Assembly: GCA_963682175.1 (NCBI GenBank)
Contig: OY821786.1
Coordinates: forward strand, 32,667,501 to 32,731,500
Reading direction: 5' to 3'
DNA: 64,000 nt
DNA from: Triglochin maritima
Lineage: Eukaryota; Streptophyta; Magnoliopsida; Alismatales; Juncaginaceae
In this document: one piece after another, positions 20,334 through 32,793 of the stretch
How positions within the stretch are numbered: the stretch's first letter is position 1
How the letters are laid out: each line of letters starts with the position of its first letter
Position numbers and translations under genes: made by a program
Notes under the pieces: generated by a model
Told to the model about the DNA's origin: nothing
The model's input: only the letters and a program-made list of their open reading frames with translations
Database searches by the model: none

Positions 20334-22340
20334 TCTTCATCTGATTAGGACCTGTAGGAGTTTTGTTGTGGCTGGACGTGTACTTTCCCTTTCTTATTCG
20401 GTTCGTAATAAAATTGTGGGCGTCTTTTTAAACTTCGGATGTCTTTCCCTTTGCTCATTGTTTTTTGGGTTTCATGTTTTTTTTTGTTAAATTGCAAACT
20501 GATTTATGTGAGTCCATACTGGTGGTCTTGAAACGAGACTAAATGTAGAGGTAATCCAGCGTGATGCCAGAATGAATCCATAAATAAATTCATAGTCATT
20601 CCAGACGGAGACCATGGGTAGACGACTGTCGAAATTTAGTCCAGAGTCAATCCAGACTCGATCGGCAGCTATTCCAGCGTCATGAATCCATAATGTATCC
20701 ATACTCATTCCAGAAAGTAGGCCTAATGTACAAGATAATGTATCGTGTATTTATCAAACTAAAAAATCTATTTTATAAATGTAATCCCAGCATCGATCCA
20801 GAGTGATCCCAGAGTCGATCCAGAGTGATTCCAGCATGGATCCAGAGTTATCCCAGAGTCGTTCCATAAATTCCCAGCATCTATCCAGAGTGATCCAGCG
20901 TTAGTCTGGAAAGGACTTCATGGTTAAACCAGAAATAACACATGGACATTCAACATCGAGACAAGGGTTACAAAATACATGCATTAACAATGAATCATAA
21001 GGGACAAACGTATTTGCCTAGTGGTCTCTGACATGTGATGCGTCATTCCAGACCCATTCCAGGGTCAAACGACCAGGTCTCATACGTGTCCGTGGGACTA
21101 CAGTCACTGGTTCTAGAGTGGATCCGGAGTGATTCCAGAGTGGATCCGGAGTGATTCCAGAGCCGATCTAGATTGTCCAGAGTCGATCCAGATTGATTCC
21201 AGAGACGATCCAGAACGATTCAAGAGTCGATGCAGAGCGATTCCATAGACGATCCAGAGTGATTCCAGAGCCGATCCAGATTGTCCAGAGTCAATCTAGA
21301 TTGATTCCAGAAACGATCCAGACCGATTCCAGAGACGATCCGGAACGATTCGAGAGACGATCCAGACCGATTCAAGAGTCGATAAAGAGCGATTCCATAG
21401 ACGATCCAGAGTGATGCTAGAGTCGATCCAGAGTGATTCAATGCAGAGTGATTCCAGCACTGTAATGGTTTCGTCATGGTCTTAGATTAGTCTTAGTAAA
21501 ATTTATTTGGCTACAATCAATCCCAAATCACACGTCCTACCAAACAGATCACGAACCGATTCGGACAGCCGTTAACGTCCCATTCACGTCGTCTATCTGG
21601 CGTGGGGCCCACGAACGACCCAGGTGCATTTGCGCAAATAGGATGCTCACCAGATGCATATGCGGAAATACCGAAAAAGCAGGTGCATATGGCTAATTTG
21701 GACACTTACGGGGTGTACTGTAGCAAATTCCCCTAATGATGTTTAGGTGGTGATTAGAAGTAGTTGCATTTGGACGGCTGGGATTGAAGGTTGATGGATG
21801 AAGGGTTGAGATGGAGTGTTGATAGATGAGAGGTTGAGATGGATTGGATTTGGATTGATGGTGAGGATTGAGGTAGGGGGAGATATTTATTGTGGTTTCC
21901 CTCTCTCTCACACTCAACTTTTGTCTCACGTTTCTCTCACTCTCTCTCCCTCAGTTGTCTCTGGCGAGGAGAGGTGTTCGGCACCGGTCGCTTGGCGGAG
22001 GTGAGTTTGTTGTTATGCTAAACCGTCCCTTTTGCTTTGGTTCTCCCTCTCAACTCATCTCGTTTCTAGTGGTTGGTGCGGCGAGTGAAAGAGGAGAAGG
22101 TGTGCTCGAGTTGGTCGAGGTGGTTGTGATCGTGGACCGGGCGTGAGGTTCGTCGACGGATCGTGTTTCGAGGAGAAGTGTCATGGAAGCGTCGTCGAGG
22201 TTCTTCGAAGGTTTCTTCAAACCTTCACGGTATGTCAAACTTGTAGTCGTAGCTCACTTTAGTAGTGTGGGTATTTGAAAGTCGACGGTAGGCCTTCCGG
22301 CTCGTCGCAAGTAAACATGCAACAGATTTCACTGTCTGAT

Positions 22341-23024
22341 CGGTCGACCGGTTGTTGCAAACGGTCGACCGTTCTTAATGAGAATTCGGATTCTGCCTCA
22401 CATCGGTCGAACGATGCCCTTGGGGCGGTCGATCGGTTGTGCATAGGAGGCAAACCTGGTTGGTTTCGGTCGAACTAGGCCCCTTTGCCGTTCGACCGTG
22501 TGCACTGCCGTAGGTCGGTTGGGGCGTTGACCATCAAAAAGGTCGACCGCCTGTGCGACCTTGTCCGACTGATGACTTAAGTTGGATTAGTAGTCGGTTC
22601 GACCGAAGGTGGTTCGGTCGACCAGACTTGATGTGGAGCGTGGGGAAATTCCCTGGTGGAATTCGGTCGACCGAGAGTGCTCGGGGGTTCGACTGGATTT
22701 GTTGGTTGAGTTGGGGGACTTCCCTGGTGGAATTCGGTCGATCGAGAGTGCTCGGGGGTTCCACCAGATTCGTTGCGGTGCGTGAGTGATTTGTCCCTGG
22801 TGACTTTCGGTCAAATGGGGCCCCTTTGTCGTTCGACCGATTGGTCGTTTTGTTCGTTGAACATGTGAGGCGACTTCTATACGGTTGACCGGGCCCTGAC
22901 TTTGGTTCGACCGAACGAGTGTTGTTTGTGGGGATTGGTCGACCGATGGAGTGCCGGTCGAGGCAATTGCCCTGTATTTGTGAGATTCGGTCGACCGGGA
23001 CTTTTGGTTCGGTCGACCGTTTGT
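22341..23024. promoter_or_regulatory. Paired CGGTCGACCG palindromes in the gypsy LTR
   Basis: Pairs start at 22341/22362 (21 bp), 22404/22426 (22), 22467/22489 (22) and 22595/22615 (20), with more degenerate copies to about 23024. This is the same palindrome and nearly the same pair spacing as in the unrelated gag-only copia-like LTRs. Confidence 0.75.
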
Positions 23025-23131
23025 GTCCAGTTTTCACATTGGAGGTGCGGTTGTTGTGGTCGTCCGTGTGAGACGAGTTGTGGTGCCGATGTTCTTCCGA
23101 CGAGTGTGCGTGTGGGCACGAGTGTTGCGGT

Positions 23132-23613
23132 GGTTGGGTGAAAAAGCCCTGGAGCCATGTAACGGTGCGAGAGCTTGGGTTGGGTGAAAAAGCCCTGGAG
23201 CCCAGCTTAGAAAATGTGATGTTGCGGTGGTTGGGTGAAAAAGCCCTGGAGCCCCGTAACTGTGTGAAAGCTGCGGTTGGGTGAAAGAGCCCTCGAGCCC
23301 AGCTAGTCTGTGCGAGGTTGGGTGAAAAAGCCCTGGAGCTCCGTAGTGCGTTCAGGTTGGGTGAAAGAGCCCTGGAGCCTGAGCATGGACCACGTGTTAA
23401 GGGTTGGATGAAAAAGGCCTGGAGCCCTTGGACGTTTGGGTTGGCTGAAAAAGGCCTGGAGCCCTAGGTCGTGTCGTGGTAGCTTGGGTTGGGTGAAAGA
23501 GCCCTGGAGCCCAACTTGACGACGAGTGTGTGTTGCGGTGGTTGGGTGAAAAAACTCTGGAGTCCCGTGACTGTGTTGTGTGTTGTGGTTGGGTGAGAGA
23601 GCCCTGGAGCCCA
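23132..23613 (+). repeat. Tandem repeat with core GGTTGGGTGAAAAAGCCC, 11 units
   Basis: Units start near 23132, 23175, 23230, 23274, 23313, 23355, 23403, 23441, 23484, 23541 and 23587, at 38-57 bp intervals. The solo LTR of the same family has only five. Confidence 0.85.
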
Positions 23614-23991
23614 GCCTGGTTGTGATGCTTTTCTTATTTGTAGAATTGCATGTTATAGTGCTTTCCAGTTCATGCATTGTAGAGTTTGGCATACGGGGTT
23701 TCCTTATGGAAACTCAGGCATTGTTGCATGATTGCTTTTCAGGCCGTGATCGACATTAGGGGTGGTGACCGCGGAGAGGAGCGCCGCTACCGGATCCAGC
23801 TTTCTCTCATTTGAGGTCGGGTGATTACTATGTTTGTTGTATAGCATTTGATGTAATCACACTTTTGAAATACTCTGATATACATATATATTATATATGT
23901 TGGTGCACATGTTTCCTTTATTCGAGTAATATCCTCTGTTGATTGTGTGTTATTAAAATTTTGATTTCTTCCGCCGTTTGAGGATGTTACA

Positions 23992-24981
23992 CCCAGGCAC
24001 ACCCAAAGTCGTTCTCCAAAGTTCTAATTTTACAATAACGAAAATCTACTTATCAACGTCATTATAGTAATAAGAGCCAAATGTGGTGCTACGGAGATGT
24101 GTTTGTATTTGGAAAAATCAATTTTTAAAATTTTCTTCTTCTGAATTTCTTCTATTTTTGTATAATTAAATCTTAAAAAGTGACTTGCTACTAGTGGGAT
24201 TTGACTGCAATCTTGATTATATTCTAAGTTCGAAGATTTATCAGATTTGTGGATTTTTTAATAATCAATGTTTACATGTTGACAAGTATGAGCTTTACTG
24301 CTTTTATTAAAGTGTCTAAAAGTCGCGATGTTCAGTATTTTAAATTATACCGGCATTAGATAGGCTTAATATCAATATAGATATCATATATATAAAAACC
24401 TTCTTGTGAAAGAATTATACTATTGCTTCGTTACAACATTGGGACGACTAGGTACAGACACGTGCATGGATAAATATATGCAAATAGAGAAAGAAAATTA
24501 GATGTCATTTTCACCCGTTCCTCAATTTTTATTATTACATTTTCTAGAGCTTTATTCTTCAAAACTCAGTCAATAACCATTGATTGCAATAAATTTTTAA
24601 CAACGATGACATGTCTCATATCTATATTATATATAGTAGACAGGTAGATGTCGAAAACTAAACAATAATAAATCATGTTTATGGTGTTCCATTGTCGCCT
24701 AGTTAAAGAGTTCACGCCAACAGTTACAAAAGCAAAAAGCCTGTTTCAACTTACGTTGTTTTGCAGTAGTTGGACTGATTGGCTATTTGTACTTAAAGTT
24801 TTTGTTATTGTTAGAAGTGTATATGTGAGTCGAATATATTTGCTCATATATATACTGTTAGTATAATCCATTTCATTATTATTTTTGTCAAATGTTATTA
24901 GACAATATACAAATAATACGTTATAAAATACAAATATTCATAATATTAAAAATAAAAAAAATAAAAATTGAAAACTTTTAC
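23992..24981. other. AT-rich intergenic DNA
   Basis: No gene or repeat structure recognised. Confidence 0.5.
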
Positions 24982-25041
24982 TGTTGTGGAATTACTGGTT
25001 CCGAGGAAGAAAAGTGCAGCATATAGAGCTCCCATCACATT
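24982..25041 (-). pseudogene. Possible scrap of an ABCG/PDR-type transporter
   Basis: On minus, a 20-codon stretch reads NVMGALYAALFFLGTSNSTT, which resembles the conserved transmembrane segment of plant pleiotropic-drug-resistance transporters. Nothing else of the gene is readable nearby. It could be chance. Confidence 0.35.
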
Positions 25042-26360
25042 CCGGGGGACGAGTTTTTTCCGGATCCTACGATCAAGGGAATTACAGGAATTACGTCAAG
25101 GTGAGGCGTGTTTCGGTTGATGTGTAGATGATTTTTGGTTTCTTGTCTTCTGAATCTGAGCTGAATTCTTATTTCCTATGTTGGTCAATGTTCTGGTGTT
25201 GTGTTGAATATACAGAATTATGATAAGGAGAGAGATTTGTCGCTGAACATAGTATATGCCCCGTGTTTGTGGAATTGGTTATACTGTATAAGAGTGATTG
25301 ATTTTCTGATGTCTGTGGTCTATGGAGCGACTTATTATCCCCATTTAATATATTTCTTTCCAAGCTCAATTTGATCTACTGGTCACATGGACTTAGTGGT
25401 GCCCATTGTAATTTTGGAGGAAAATAGATTTTTTTTTCTTTCAAAATTTTCAATTGTGTGGTCAAAATATCCACATTTCGATTGTAAAAATAGAGATAAT
25501 TGAATGTTTTTACATTGGGATCACATGCTACCTTGTGAAACCTATTCCATCACAGCATGTCGTTTAAACAAACAGTGTGGAATGTTTGCAGATCTATAAG
25601 CATTAATAATTTCTTGCTGTTGGGCTGTAATGTCCCCATTGCAGTATCTGCATTTTTGGTAACTTTAAACCGTCTTATCCAGTAATTTTTCCAAACTGGG
25701 ATTTTGCAGTTATGCTGAAAGTATAGGTGATTTGTATTTAATCAATAACATTTTACAACATTAACATCAAGTGTATCATCGGAGGCAATTCCAGTGCCCT
25801 GAAATTGGTTCTGCAAGCCCTGAAATGATGGCATTTGGAAGAAAACAGAGTTCGATCTGTAAGTAGCCGCTCACAACCAATTCCCAGTCAAACTAAAGCT
25901 GCTGGAACTTCGGAAGCAATAAAATGAAATTGAAGTTCACAATAACATCAAATAAATTTTGGAATTGCAGTAGCGTCATTTTAGCCGATTTAAATAAACA
26001 AACATGCAGGTAGGACACCAAAACCACTCAAGCTATTGCTTATCCTTTTTACATACAAGACTAATTAAGCCACTTATTTCTTATTTACATAAAATTCCAA
26101 TGCTCTTATGTTCTTCCCTGCACTTTTCATACCTTTGTCCATGTATTTTCTCCTTAATCCTAGCAAATACACGAGAATTTTTGAGTTTGTTGACAAAAGC
26201 AGTTGAGAGTGGATGTTCGGATGAGATAGGGTTTTGGTTTGGTCGGGAGAAGGGTTGGTTTGGGGAGGAGGACGTGGAAGGAAGGAAAGAGGGCATGAGA
26301 AGAAAGTGGTGTTGGAGGAAGAGAGAGAGAGAGTTTGGAGAAGGAGGAGGCACGTAGTTA
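25042..26360. other. Intergenic DNA upstream of the receptor kinase
   Basis: No supported gene. Short frames near 26004-26357 come from a purine-rich GGAGGA segment. Confidence 0.4.
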
Positions 26361-26429
26361 TTTGGTTTTTTATGTTTTCAATTTTTATTTTTTATTTTTT
26401 ATTTTTTATTTTTTAATATTAAAGATATT

Positions 26430-26660
26430 TGTATTTTATAATGTTTAATTTCCAAATTGTCTAACGGTGTAGACGGAAACGGTGATGGAGTAGACCCTAC
26501 TAACAACATAGGTGCATATGAGAAATATGTTCGACTTACAGTTGCATATGAGCAAATTGTCTAACAACAAAAATGGACCTCCGGTAACAGTAAAAATCTG
26601 GGTGTATATCGTCAATTAGAACATCCGCAAGGTGCACCAAAACAAAAAACCGTTCCATAA
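26430..26660. repeat. Remnant of the GTGCATATG-type transposon end
   Basis: Shares CAAATTGTCTAAC, AACGGTGA and GTGCATATG phrases, in order, with 38880-38979 and 48292-48371. A decayed terminus of the same family. Confidence 0.5.
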
Positions 26661-26744
26661 AACTGATTTTCCTTCCATCCGTAGCTATTAGTTACTTTTA
26701 TTGGTTGATCTTTTTTGGCCTTATAAAATTGTTAAACCATTCTA

Positions 26745-26748
<4 letters not shown>

Positions 26749-26788
<40 letters not shown>
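26749..26788. repeat. AT dinucleotide microsatellite
   Basis: About 20 AT units, some 110 bp upstream of the receptor kinase start codon. Confidence 0.9.
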
Positions 26789-26790
<2 letters not shown>

Positions 26791-26895
26791 TGACGTGCCA
26801 ATTCTGCAAGTTATATAAGAATATAAGAGCCAAATGTGCTACATAAATGGAGTTGTAGAAAGACTCATCATCCTATCTATTGATCTCATGCATTC

Positions 26896-29800
26896 ATGTG
26901 GAACCCACACTTCTGTTCTTCATTTCTTCTTGTACTCTCTACCATAATTCATGTGGAAGTCATTGTATCTTCCAACATAACGGATCATCTTGCTCTCTTA
27001 TACTTCAAACAATCCCTTACCAACACCTATTCTTTGTCATCATGGAACGATTCAATAGGTATGTGCAATTGGTTTGGGGTCACTTGCAGTGCTCCTCGAC
27101 ATCCATATCGGGTTACCGCCTTGAACTTGCATTCTCTCCAACTTGTAGGTACCATCTCCCCTCACTTGTTCAATCTCAGCTTCCTTAGATATCTCAGTAT
27201 GACTGGAAACCAGTTTATTGGACCGATTCCTCGTGAAATTGGTCGCCTACGAAGGTTGCAATTTCTCAATCTCAGCTCTAACCACCTCGAAGGAACCATA
27301 CCTGAGAGTTTTAGTCATTGCTCAAATCTTATTTCATTGTTTCTTAACGAGAACAATCTACGAGGAATCATCCCCACCAATTTGAGCCATCTCACCCAAC
27401 TACGATGTCTTGGCTTGATGGATAACAACCTCGCCGGAGGGATTCCACCTCAATGGGGATCATTTCGAAACCTAGAGATGTTGCCTTTGAAAAACAACAA
27501 TTTAACGGGAAACATTCCTTCTTCAATCGGTAACATTTCGACCCTCCGAGCACTTTCTTTCCAAAATAACAAATTGGTGGGAACAATTCCAAGCGAATTT
27601 AGTCTTAACACTGAGCTTGAAGTCCTTGTTTTATCTACCAACCAACTTTCGGGTAAGATACCTCCTTCCCTTTTCAACTCGTCAAAATTGTATTCTTTTG
27701 ATGTTAGTAGAAATCAACTCACAGGGGGTCTTCCATCTGATTTTGGCCAATACCTTCCTAGTCTTTATAGTCTTTACTTGTATGAGAACCACTTTGAAGG
27801 GCCCATACCATTATCACTTGCCAATGCCTCCCAACTTGTATTTGTTGAGCTCAATGGTAATAATTTTAGTGGTTTGGTTCCTCCAAACTTCGGCCGTGTA
27901 CCCAAACTTCGATCGTTAATATTAGCAAGCAATAACTTTGTCGCAAAAGAATCTCGTGATTGGAACTTCATCACCTCATTGACCAATTGCTCCTCCTTGA
28001 GACGTCTTGACTTGTCCTATAACAACTTGAGTGGGTTGCTACCTTCTTCCATATCAAATCTCTCCAAATCCTTAAAATGGTTGAGGTTGAGGGGCAACCA
28101 GATAACGGGACCTATCCCTCCGGGGATCGGGCAATTTCCCAATTTAGTTGCCCTTAACATGGAGAAAAACATTATCTCTGGTCCGATTCCTGATGAAATT
28201 GGGAACCTTACGAACTTGAATGGTTTATACCCTGATTCCAACAAGTTGTCTAGCAAAATACCATCATCCATCGGTAACTTGACTAAATTGGTCGAGTTAT
28301 ACTTGGGTGACAACGACTTGGAGGGCACCATACCTTCAGCCTTCAATGCATTGCAAACTCTAGGGGTTCTAGATTTATCACACAACAATCTGAGGGGCTC
28401 CATTCCAGAAGGTGTGCTTAGCATATCAAGCATAACAAACTTCCTTAATTTGTCTCATAACTCATTTACTGGTGTCTTGCCGGAAGAGATAGGTAGCTTG
28501 AAGAATCTCAAAGCTCTTGATGTTTCCAACAACAAATTCTCAGGTGAGATACCACAATCTATAGGCCAATGTTTAGTCTTAGACTACCACAACATGGGAG
28601 GAAACAACTTCCATGGAAAAATACCATCATCTCTTAGCAATTTGAAAGGCATTGAATTCCTTAATCTATCATCAAACCAATTATCCGGCGAAATACCTTA
28701 CTTCCTGGGGACTTTGGCCTCACTTCACCATTTGAATCTATCTTTCAATGATTTAGAAGGTGAAGTGCCAACTAATGGAGTTTTTAGCAATTTGAGTTGG
28801 TTTTCCATCGAAGGAAACAAATTTTTGTGTGGTGGTAACCCATTGTTGCAACTCAAATCATGTTCAACAAAAAATCGAGGATTATCAACTCCTGTAATGG
28901 TCACTATTGTAGTTGTTGTTGTTCTGTTCTCAATTCTTTTTTGCGTGTATGTGATCCATAGGTTTTTATCAAGAAAAAACCCTATAGAAGTATCATCACG
29001 AGCCACTAAACCCTCTTTAGGAGACTATCACTTCCTAAAGTTATCATATGATGACCTTGCCAAAGCTACAAATAATTTCTCCTCAAAAAATTTGGTTGGT
29101 TCCGGAGGCTATGGTTTGGTATATCATGGAGATTTAGGCGAGGGTTGGAATAAAGTTGCCATCAAGGTGTTAAATGAAGAAGCTCGTGCAGCTTCAAAAA
29201 GCTTTATGGCAGAATGCAAAGCCTTGAGACACATTAGGCATAGGAATCTGACAAAGATCCTAACAGCTTGCTCGACAATTGATCGAGATGGAAACGAGTT
29301 CAAAGCACTTGTATATGAACTAATGTCTGGTGGAAATCTTGAGAGATGGTTACATACGAACGACATGACTTTAAGTTTGGTGCAAAGGCTTACGATGGCT
29401 ATCGATATTGCATATGCTCTTGAATATCTTCATACTCAAATTGAGACACCAATTGTTCATTGCGATTTGAAGCCTAGCAACATCCTTCTTGACGAGGACT
29501 TGGTGGCTCATGTTAGTGACTTCGGCATCTCAAGATTTCTACCCACCAATGGTGAGAGTTACACTACTGGTATCAAAGGTTCCATTGGCTACATTGCTCC
29601 AGGTAAGAACAATTCCTACAATTTTTGTCAGTTATAGATTTTAGCATTAGATACAACTTATCATCCTTTGAAATTTATAAGGGTATGTAATGAATTGTGA
29701 CGTTAAGTTATTATCAAAGGCCTCACAAGCTTCTTTCCTTTAACTTACATCTAAAACCTTTTGCGGTCCACTATCAGATCAAGTCAAACGATTCTTTTTG

Positions 29801-30586
29801 CACTTGGGCTTCAAAAGACCAAAATACCCATCAACTAACTCTTTTTGTGCCACAAAAACTCAATCTCTGATTAATTAACAGCTCGACTTTGAAAAAATAG
29901 TTGGCATTCTAATGTTTTATTTATTTGATGATGCCCCAAACTTGAATGAAAGCTGAATCCAAAAGGAAAAGCTAGTCTAAGGAAAATTATTCCTTAATAT
30001 TTTTTTATTTTTTACCTTGATAAAATGATATTTGACTTGTGAGTGTTAACTGGATTAATTTTCAGAGTGTGGAATGGGAAGCGAGGTGTCCACTTCATGG
30101 GATGTGTATAGCTACGGAATACTTCTGTTGGAGTTGCTCACCAGAAAGAAACCGACCGATGAAGCTTTTGTGGATGGACTAAGTCTGCACAAATACGTGC
30201 AAGCAAGATTTCCTCATGACTTGATGGAAATCATAGACCCAAATCTATTACACAAACAAAAGGGCGATTTCATTGAAGATGATGTTCTTGAGAACATCAT
30301 GTCAATAGTAAGAGTTGGATTAGTATGCTCAAAGGATTCTCCAAGTGAGAGAATGGAAATGGAAGAGGTTGTCAATGTTTTGGATAATATAAAGAACACT
30401 CTAGTGAAGATTGATGGAAAGAAATCTATGAATGGAAACTTTGAGTGTTCTACTTCTCTCGTTCGTTCAGCAGATAACTATGGAGGGGTAGTTAGTGATG
30501 AAGGGTTTAAGAAAAGATGTTGGAATATGAATACAAGGGTTGAATTAATGGCCCAAAGTTTTGTTTATTTGTTTTCTTGGTCTTGA
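26896..30586 (+). CDS. LRR receptor-like kinase, subfamily XII type (non-RD)
   Basis: Two exons: 26896-29602 and 30066-30586, with a GT..AG intron at 29603-30065 splitting the APE glutamate codon of the kinase, a position typical of this subfamily. The product is 1075 residues: signal peptide (about 1-26), LRR N-cap with CNWFGVTC, more than twenty leucine-rich repeats to about residue 630, one transmembrane helix (about 666-688) and a Ser/Thr kinase. Kinase landmarks: GSGGYGLVY (734), VAIK Lys757, HCD at 855-857, DFG at 875, then APE. Cys before the catalytic Asp makes it a non-RD kinase, as in the FLS2/EFR immune-receptor group. It should sit in the plasma membrane and sense an extracellular ligand. 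APE is followed by Cys, where Tyr is usual. No stops or frameshifts. The ligand is unknown. Confidence 0.93.
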
Positions 30587-31917
30587 TATGTTGAGGGGAG
30601 ATGTTGTTTATTGTCTGTATATATATTTGCTTCTTGAAACTATTTTCCTATGAGGGTTTGATTAATTTCTTCTAAGTTCAGACGTATATGTAATAAATAT
30701 TTGAAGTTTGTTAGTTGGTTGATATAATGCCCATAATCAGCACTTGGGACACAACGATCAATCAAGACTATAACAAGCAAATATGGGACATATAAAAAAT
30801 ATGATTAAATTGAGGCCTCAAATTAAAAACAAGCATAGGGTCTAAGTCAGAGTACAATGCGGAAAAAATACAAGAAGCTGAGAACCTATTACAACAACTA
30901 CGAGATACAAAGAAATTAATTCAATTGAGCTCACGATCCAGTCATCGCGTCCCATGCCCAAGTCACATCCTGGCGTCTACTGCGTCCCACCTGCACACGT
31001 ACAAGGAATGCCTGAGTCTCGAATTAAGACCCAGAACACCACCTCAACCTGACACCGAACAAGGATTAACCGTCCCTGACAGCTCACACTAGTCTTGTGT
31101 CCCAAGGCGATCACGCGTACAAAGCGTGCACCTCGACCCCACCGCGCATCCAATCCACAAGGCAACACTCAACTTGCTCTCACGGCAGAACTGTCACACG
31201 TCCCGAGGTGACCACGCAAGAAGTCAGGCCAAACGTGCACCCTCGACGACAACGCGCATCTGGCCCACAAGGCAACACCCTACTCCAACCACTCACCTGA
31301 GCTCGTGAGCAACGCTCCTAAATGGTCACCCGTCACAACGTTGGTGAGCTGACTAGTTCCATATCCGACTTCGGGAGCTAATCACACACCCGAGCCCATG
31401 AACAACGCTCTCAAATGGTTACTCGTCACAACGTGGGTGGACCCTTCCCAAACCGCTACAACACATAGGGAAAACTCTAACCTCTAGTCATACGTGCCTC
31501 ACACGTCATCCCTACTACTCGACCACACGCCCGAGTCCGTGAGCAACGCTCCAACGACCACTCGTAACAACATGGGTGAGCGATCGGTTCCCTGACTCTC
31601 TCACATTCTCACAGTCTCACAAATCAAAGGGGTAAATGCAATTTACTCCTAAAAGCACGGGTCAACGACCCCAACAAGATATAGAGCAATAAACATAAAC
31701 AAGGCTATAAAATCATATAAGTAGCATAATGAAATCATAGCTCTAAACCCAAAATCAAAAGTCCACGGGTATAAGTGTAATTTTACCAAAATTCCCGTAC
31801 GAAACATAATTTCCATAAGTACAGGGGAAAAACAATAAATTTCTCAATTAATAGAATAGGTGGTTATGCCTTATTTCGTGAATTCTTCCTTCTTATTTTC
31901 TTGATGGCGGCTCGATT

Positions 31918-31919
31918 TT

Positions 31920-31952
<33 letters not shown>

Positions 31953-31954
31953 TA
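31918..31954. repeat. TACA tetranucleotide microsatellite
   Basis: Run of CATA/TACA units followed by TATATA. Confidence 0.85.
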
Positions 31955-32049
31955 TTCCAGGGGAAAAGGCAATTTCCCTAAACTAAAATATTTTTTCACA
32001 ATTATAGAAAGTCAAAGGTTTATTAAGCAATTAATCCAATTATTCATTA

Positions 32050-32251
32050 TTTATTCAATTACAAATAAATCTAGGGTATTTCCAACAATTAATCCAATTA
32101 TCAAACAAATAATTACAATTAAATTCAGGATTTTCAATGCAATTTATCCAATTATTAGCTATTTAACTAAATACAATTAAATTGCAGAATTTATTCTACA
32201 ATTAACGCAGATTAGTTTATTCAACTAAATATTTATAAAAGCAAGGTTTTC
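32050..32251. repeat. 202-bp flanking duplication, left copy
   Basis: Appears identical, base for base, to 33795-33996. The truncated LTR element begins at the next base. Confidence 0.93.
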
Positions 32252-32744
32252 TGATGCATTGCATACATTGCATCATATGTCTTTCATTTAGATTACTTTT
32301 ACATCAATAAATGCTACTAAGGTATGTGTTTAGTCTTATTTACAGAATACAGAGACCTGAATGCAATTTACCCACATCCCGAGCATAAACGCGTGCAAAA
32401 GACTCATTTCTATCATAAAGACCAAGTTCAAGATTATCGGGTTTCAAATGGAAATGTATTCAGGCATAAAAGCATTCAAGCCCTAATTGCAAAAAGAACA
32501 AGGACTTAAGCACAAAAGTAGCCAGGGACTTAATTGCAAAAAGTCAAGGACCTAATTGCAATTCACGAGTAGCTTTTATTATCTTGGAGAAAATCTAAAG
32601 AAAAATCAATGTGGATCTCCAAATCTATGAAGGAAATAATCCGGAGCTCAAGAGAATAGAAAGAAATCATCCAGACGCGCAAAGGAGGATCAAATCATAC
32701 CATAAACACTCAGCAAAAATCCGGATTTAATCTGACTTGATTGT

Positions 32745-32793
32745 GCGGCGTTTCCGCCGCACAACACCTACAACCTGCGGCGATTTCGCCGCC
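32745..32793. promoter_or_regulatory. Pair of GCGGCG-N3-CGCCGC palindromes in the LTR
   Basis: Members start at 32745 and 32777, 32 bp apart. A second pair with the same 32-bp spacing sits in the leader at 33642 and 33674. Confidence 0.75.

Larger units (their letters stand above)
19073..21733. mobile_element. Foldback/MULE-like element with about 720-bp inverted repeats
   Basis: The left arm (19073-19795) and right arm (21006-21733) are inverted copies starting GGGGAATTTGCTA. Each arm holds a tandem array of about 20-bp units built on GGAATCACTCTGGATCG. No clean target duplication is visible (TTAACATTT left, TAATGATGT right). The long arms and GC-rich tandem units suggest a MULE-type or foldback element. 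It carries no transposase that I can recognise. A related terminus occurs at 48292-48371. Confidence 0.75.
1..23991 (+). mobile_element. Ty3/gypsy retrotransposon (Tekay/Del-like), right part, twice interrupted
   Basis: The element enters from the left edge inside reverse transcriptase and runs through RNase H, integrase and a C-terminal tail to a 3' LTR that ends GTTACA at 23991. Its 5' LTR and gag lie outside the window. It is split by an Athila-like element between 2119 and 18561 and, inside the 3' LTR, by a foldback element (19073-21733). The pol pieces read on across the first gap, which shows the later insertion directly. The Tekay/Del assignment rests on the pol motifs and the tail sequence; a phylogeny would be needed to be certain. 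Confidence 0.88.
19045..23991 (+). repeat. gypsy 3' LTR, split by a foldback element
   Basis: The LTR starts TGTGGGATC at 19045, a few bases after a purine-rich tract, breaks at 19072, resumes at 21734 and ends GTTACA at 23991. It is the same family as the solo LTR at 35046-36954 and aligns along its whole resumed length: CT-rich segment, palindromes, tandem repeat, and the segment around GTAATCACAC. Net length is about 2.3 kb. Confidence 0.82.

Noticed and set aside
22534..23037. 167-codon minus frame
   Set aside because: Composed of palindrome-derived peptides inside the gypsy LTR; no domain or codon signal.
23303..23692. 129-codon minus frame with repeated GSFTQP peptides
   Set aside because: Translation of the GGTTGGGTGAAA tandem repeat in the gypsy LTR.
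26234..26416. Arg/Glu-rich frame upstream of the receptor kinase
   Set aside because: Low-complexity purine tract; no homology or start context.
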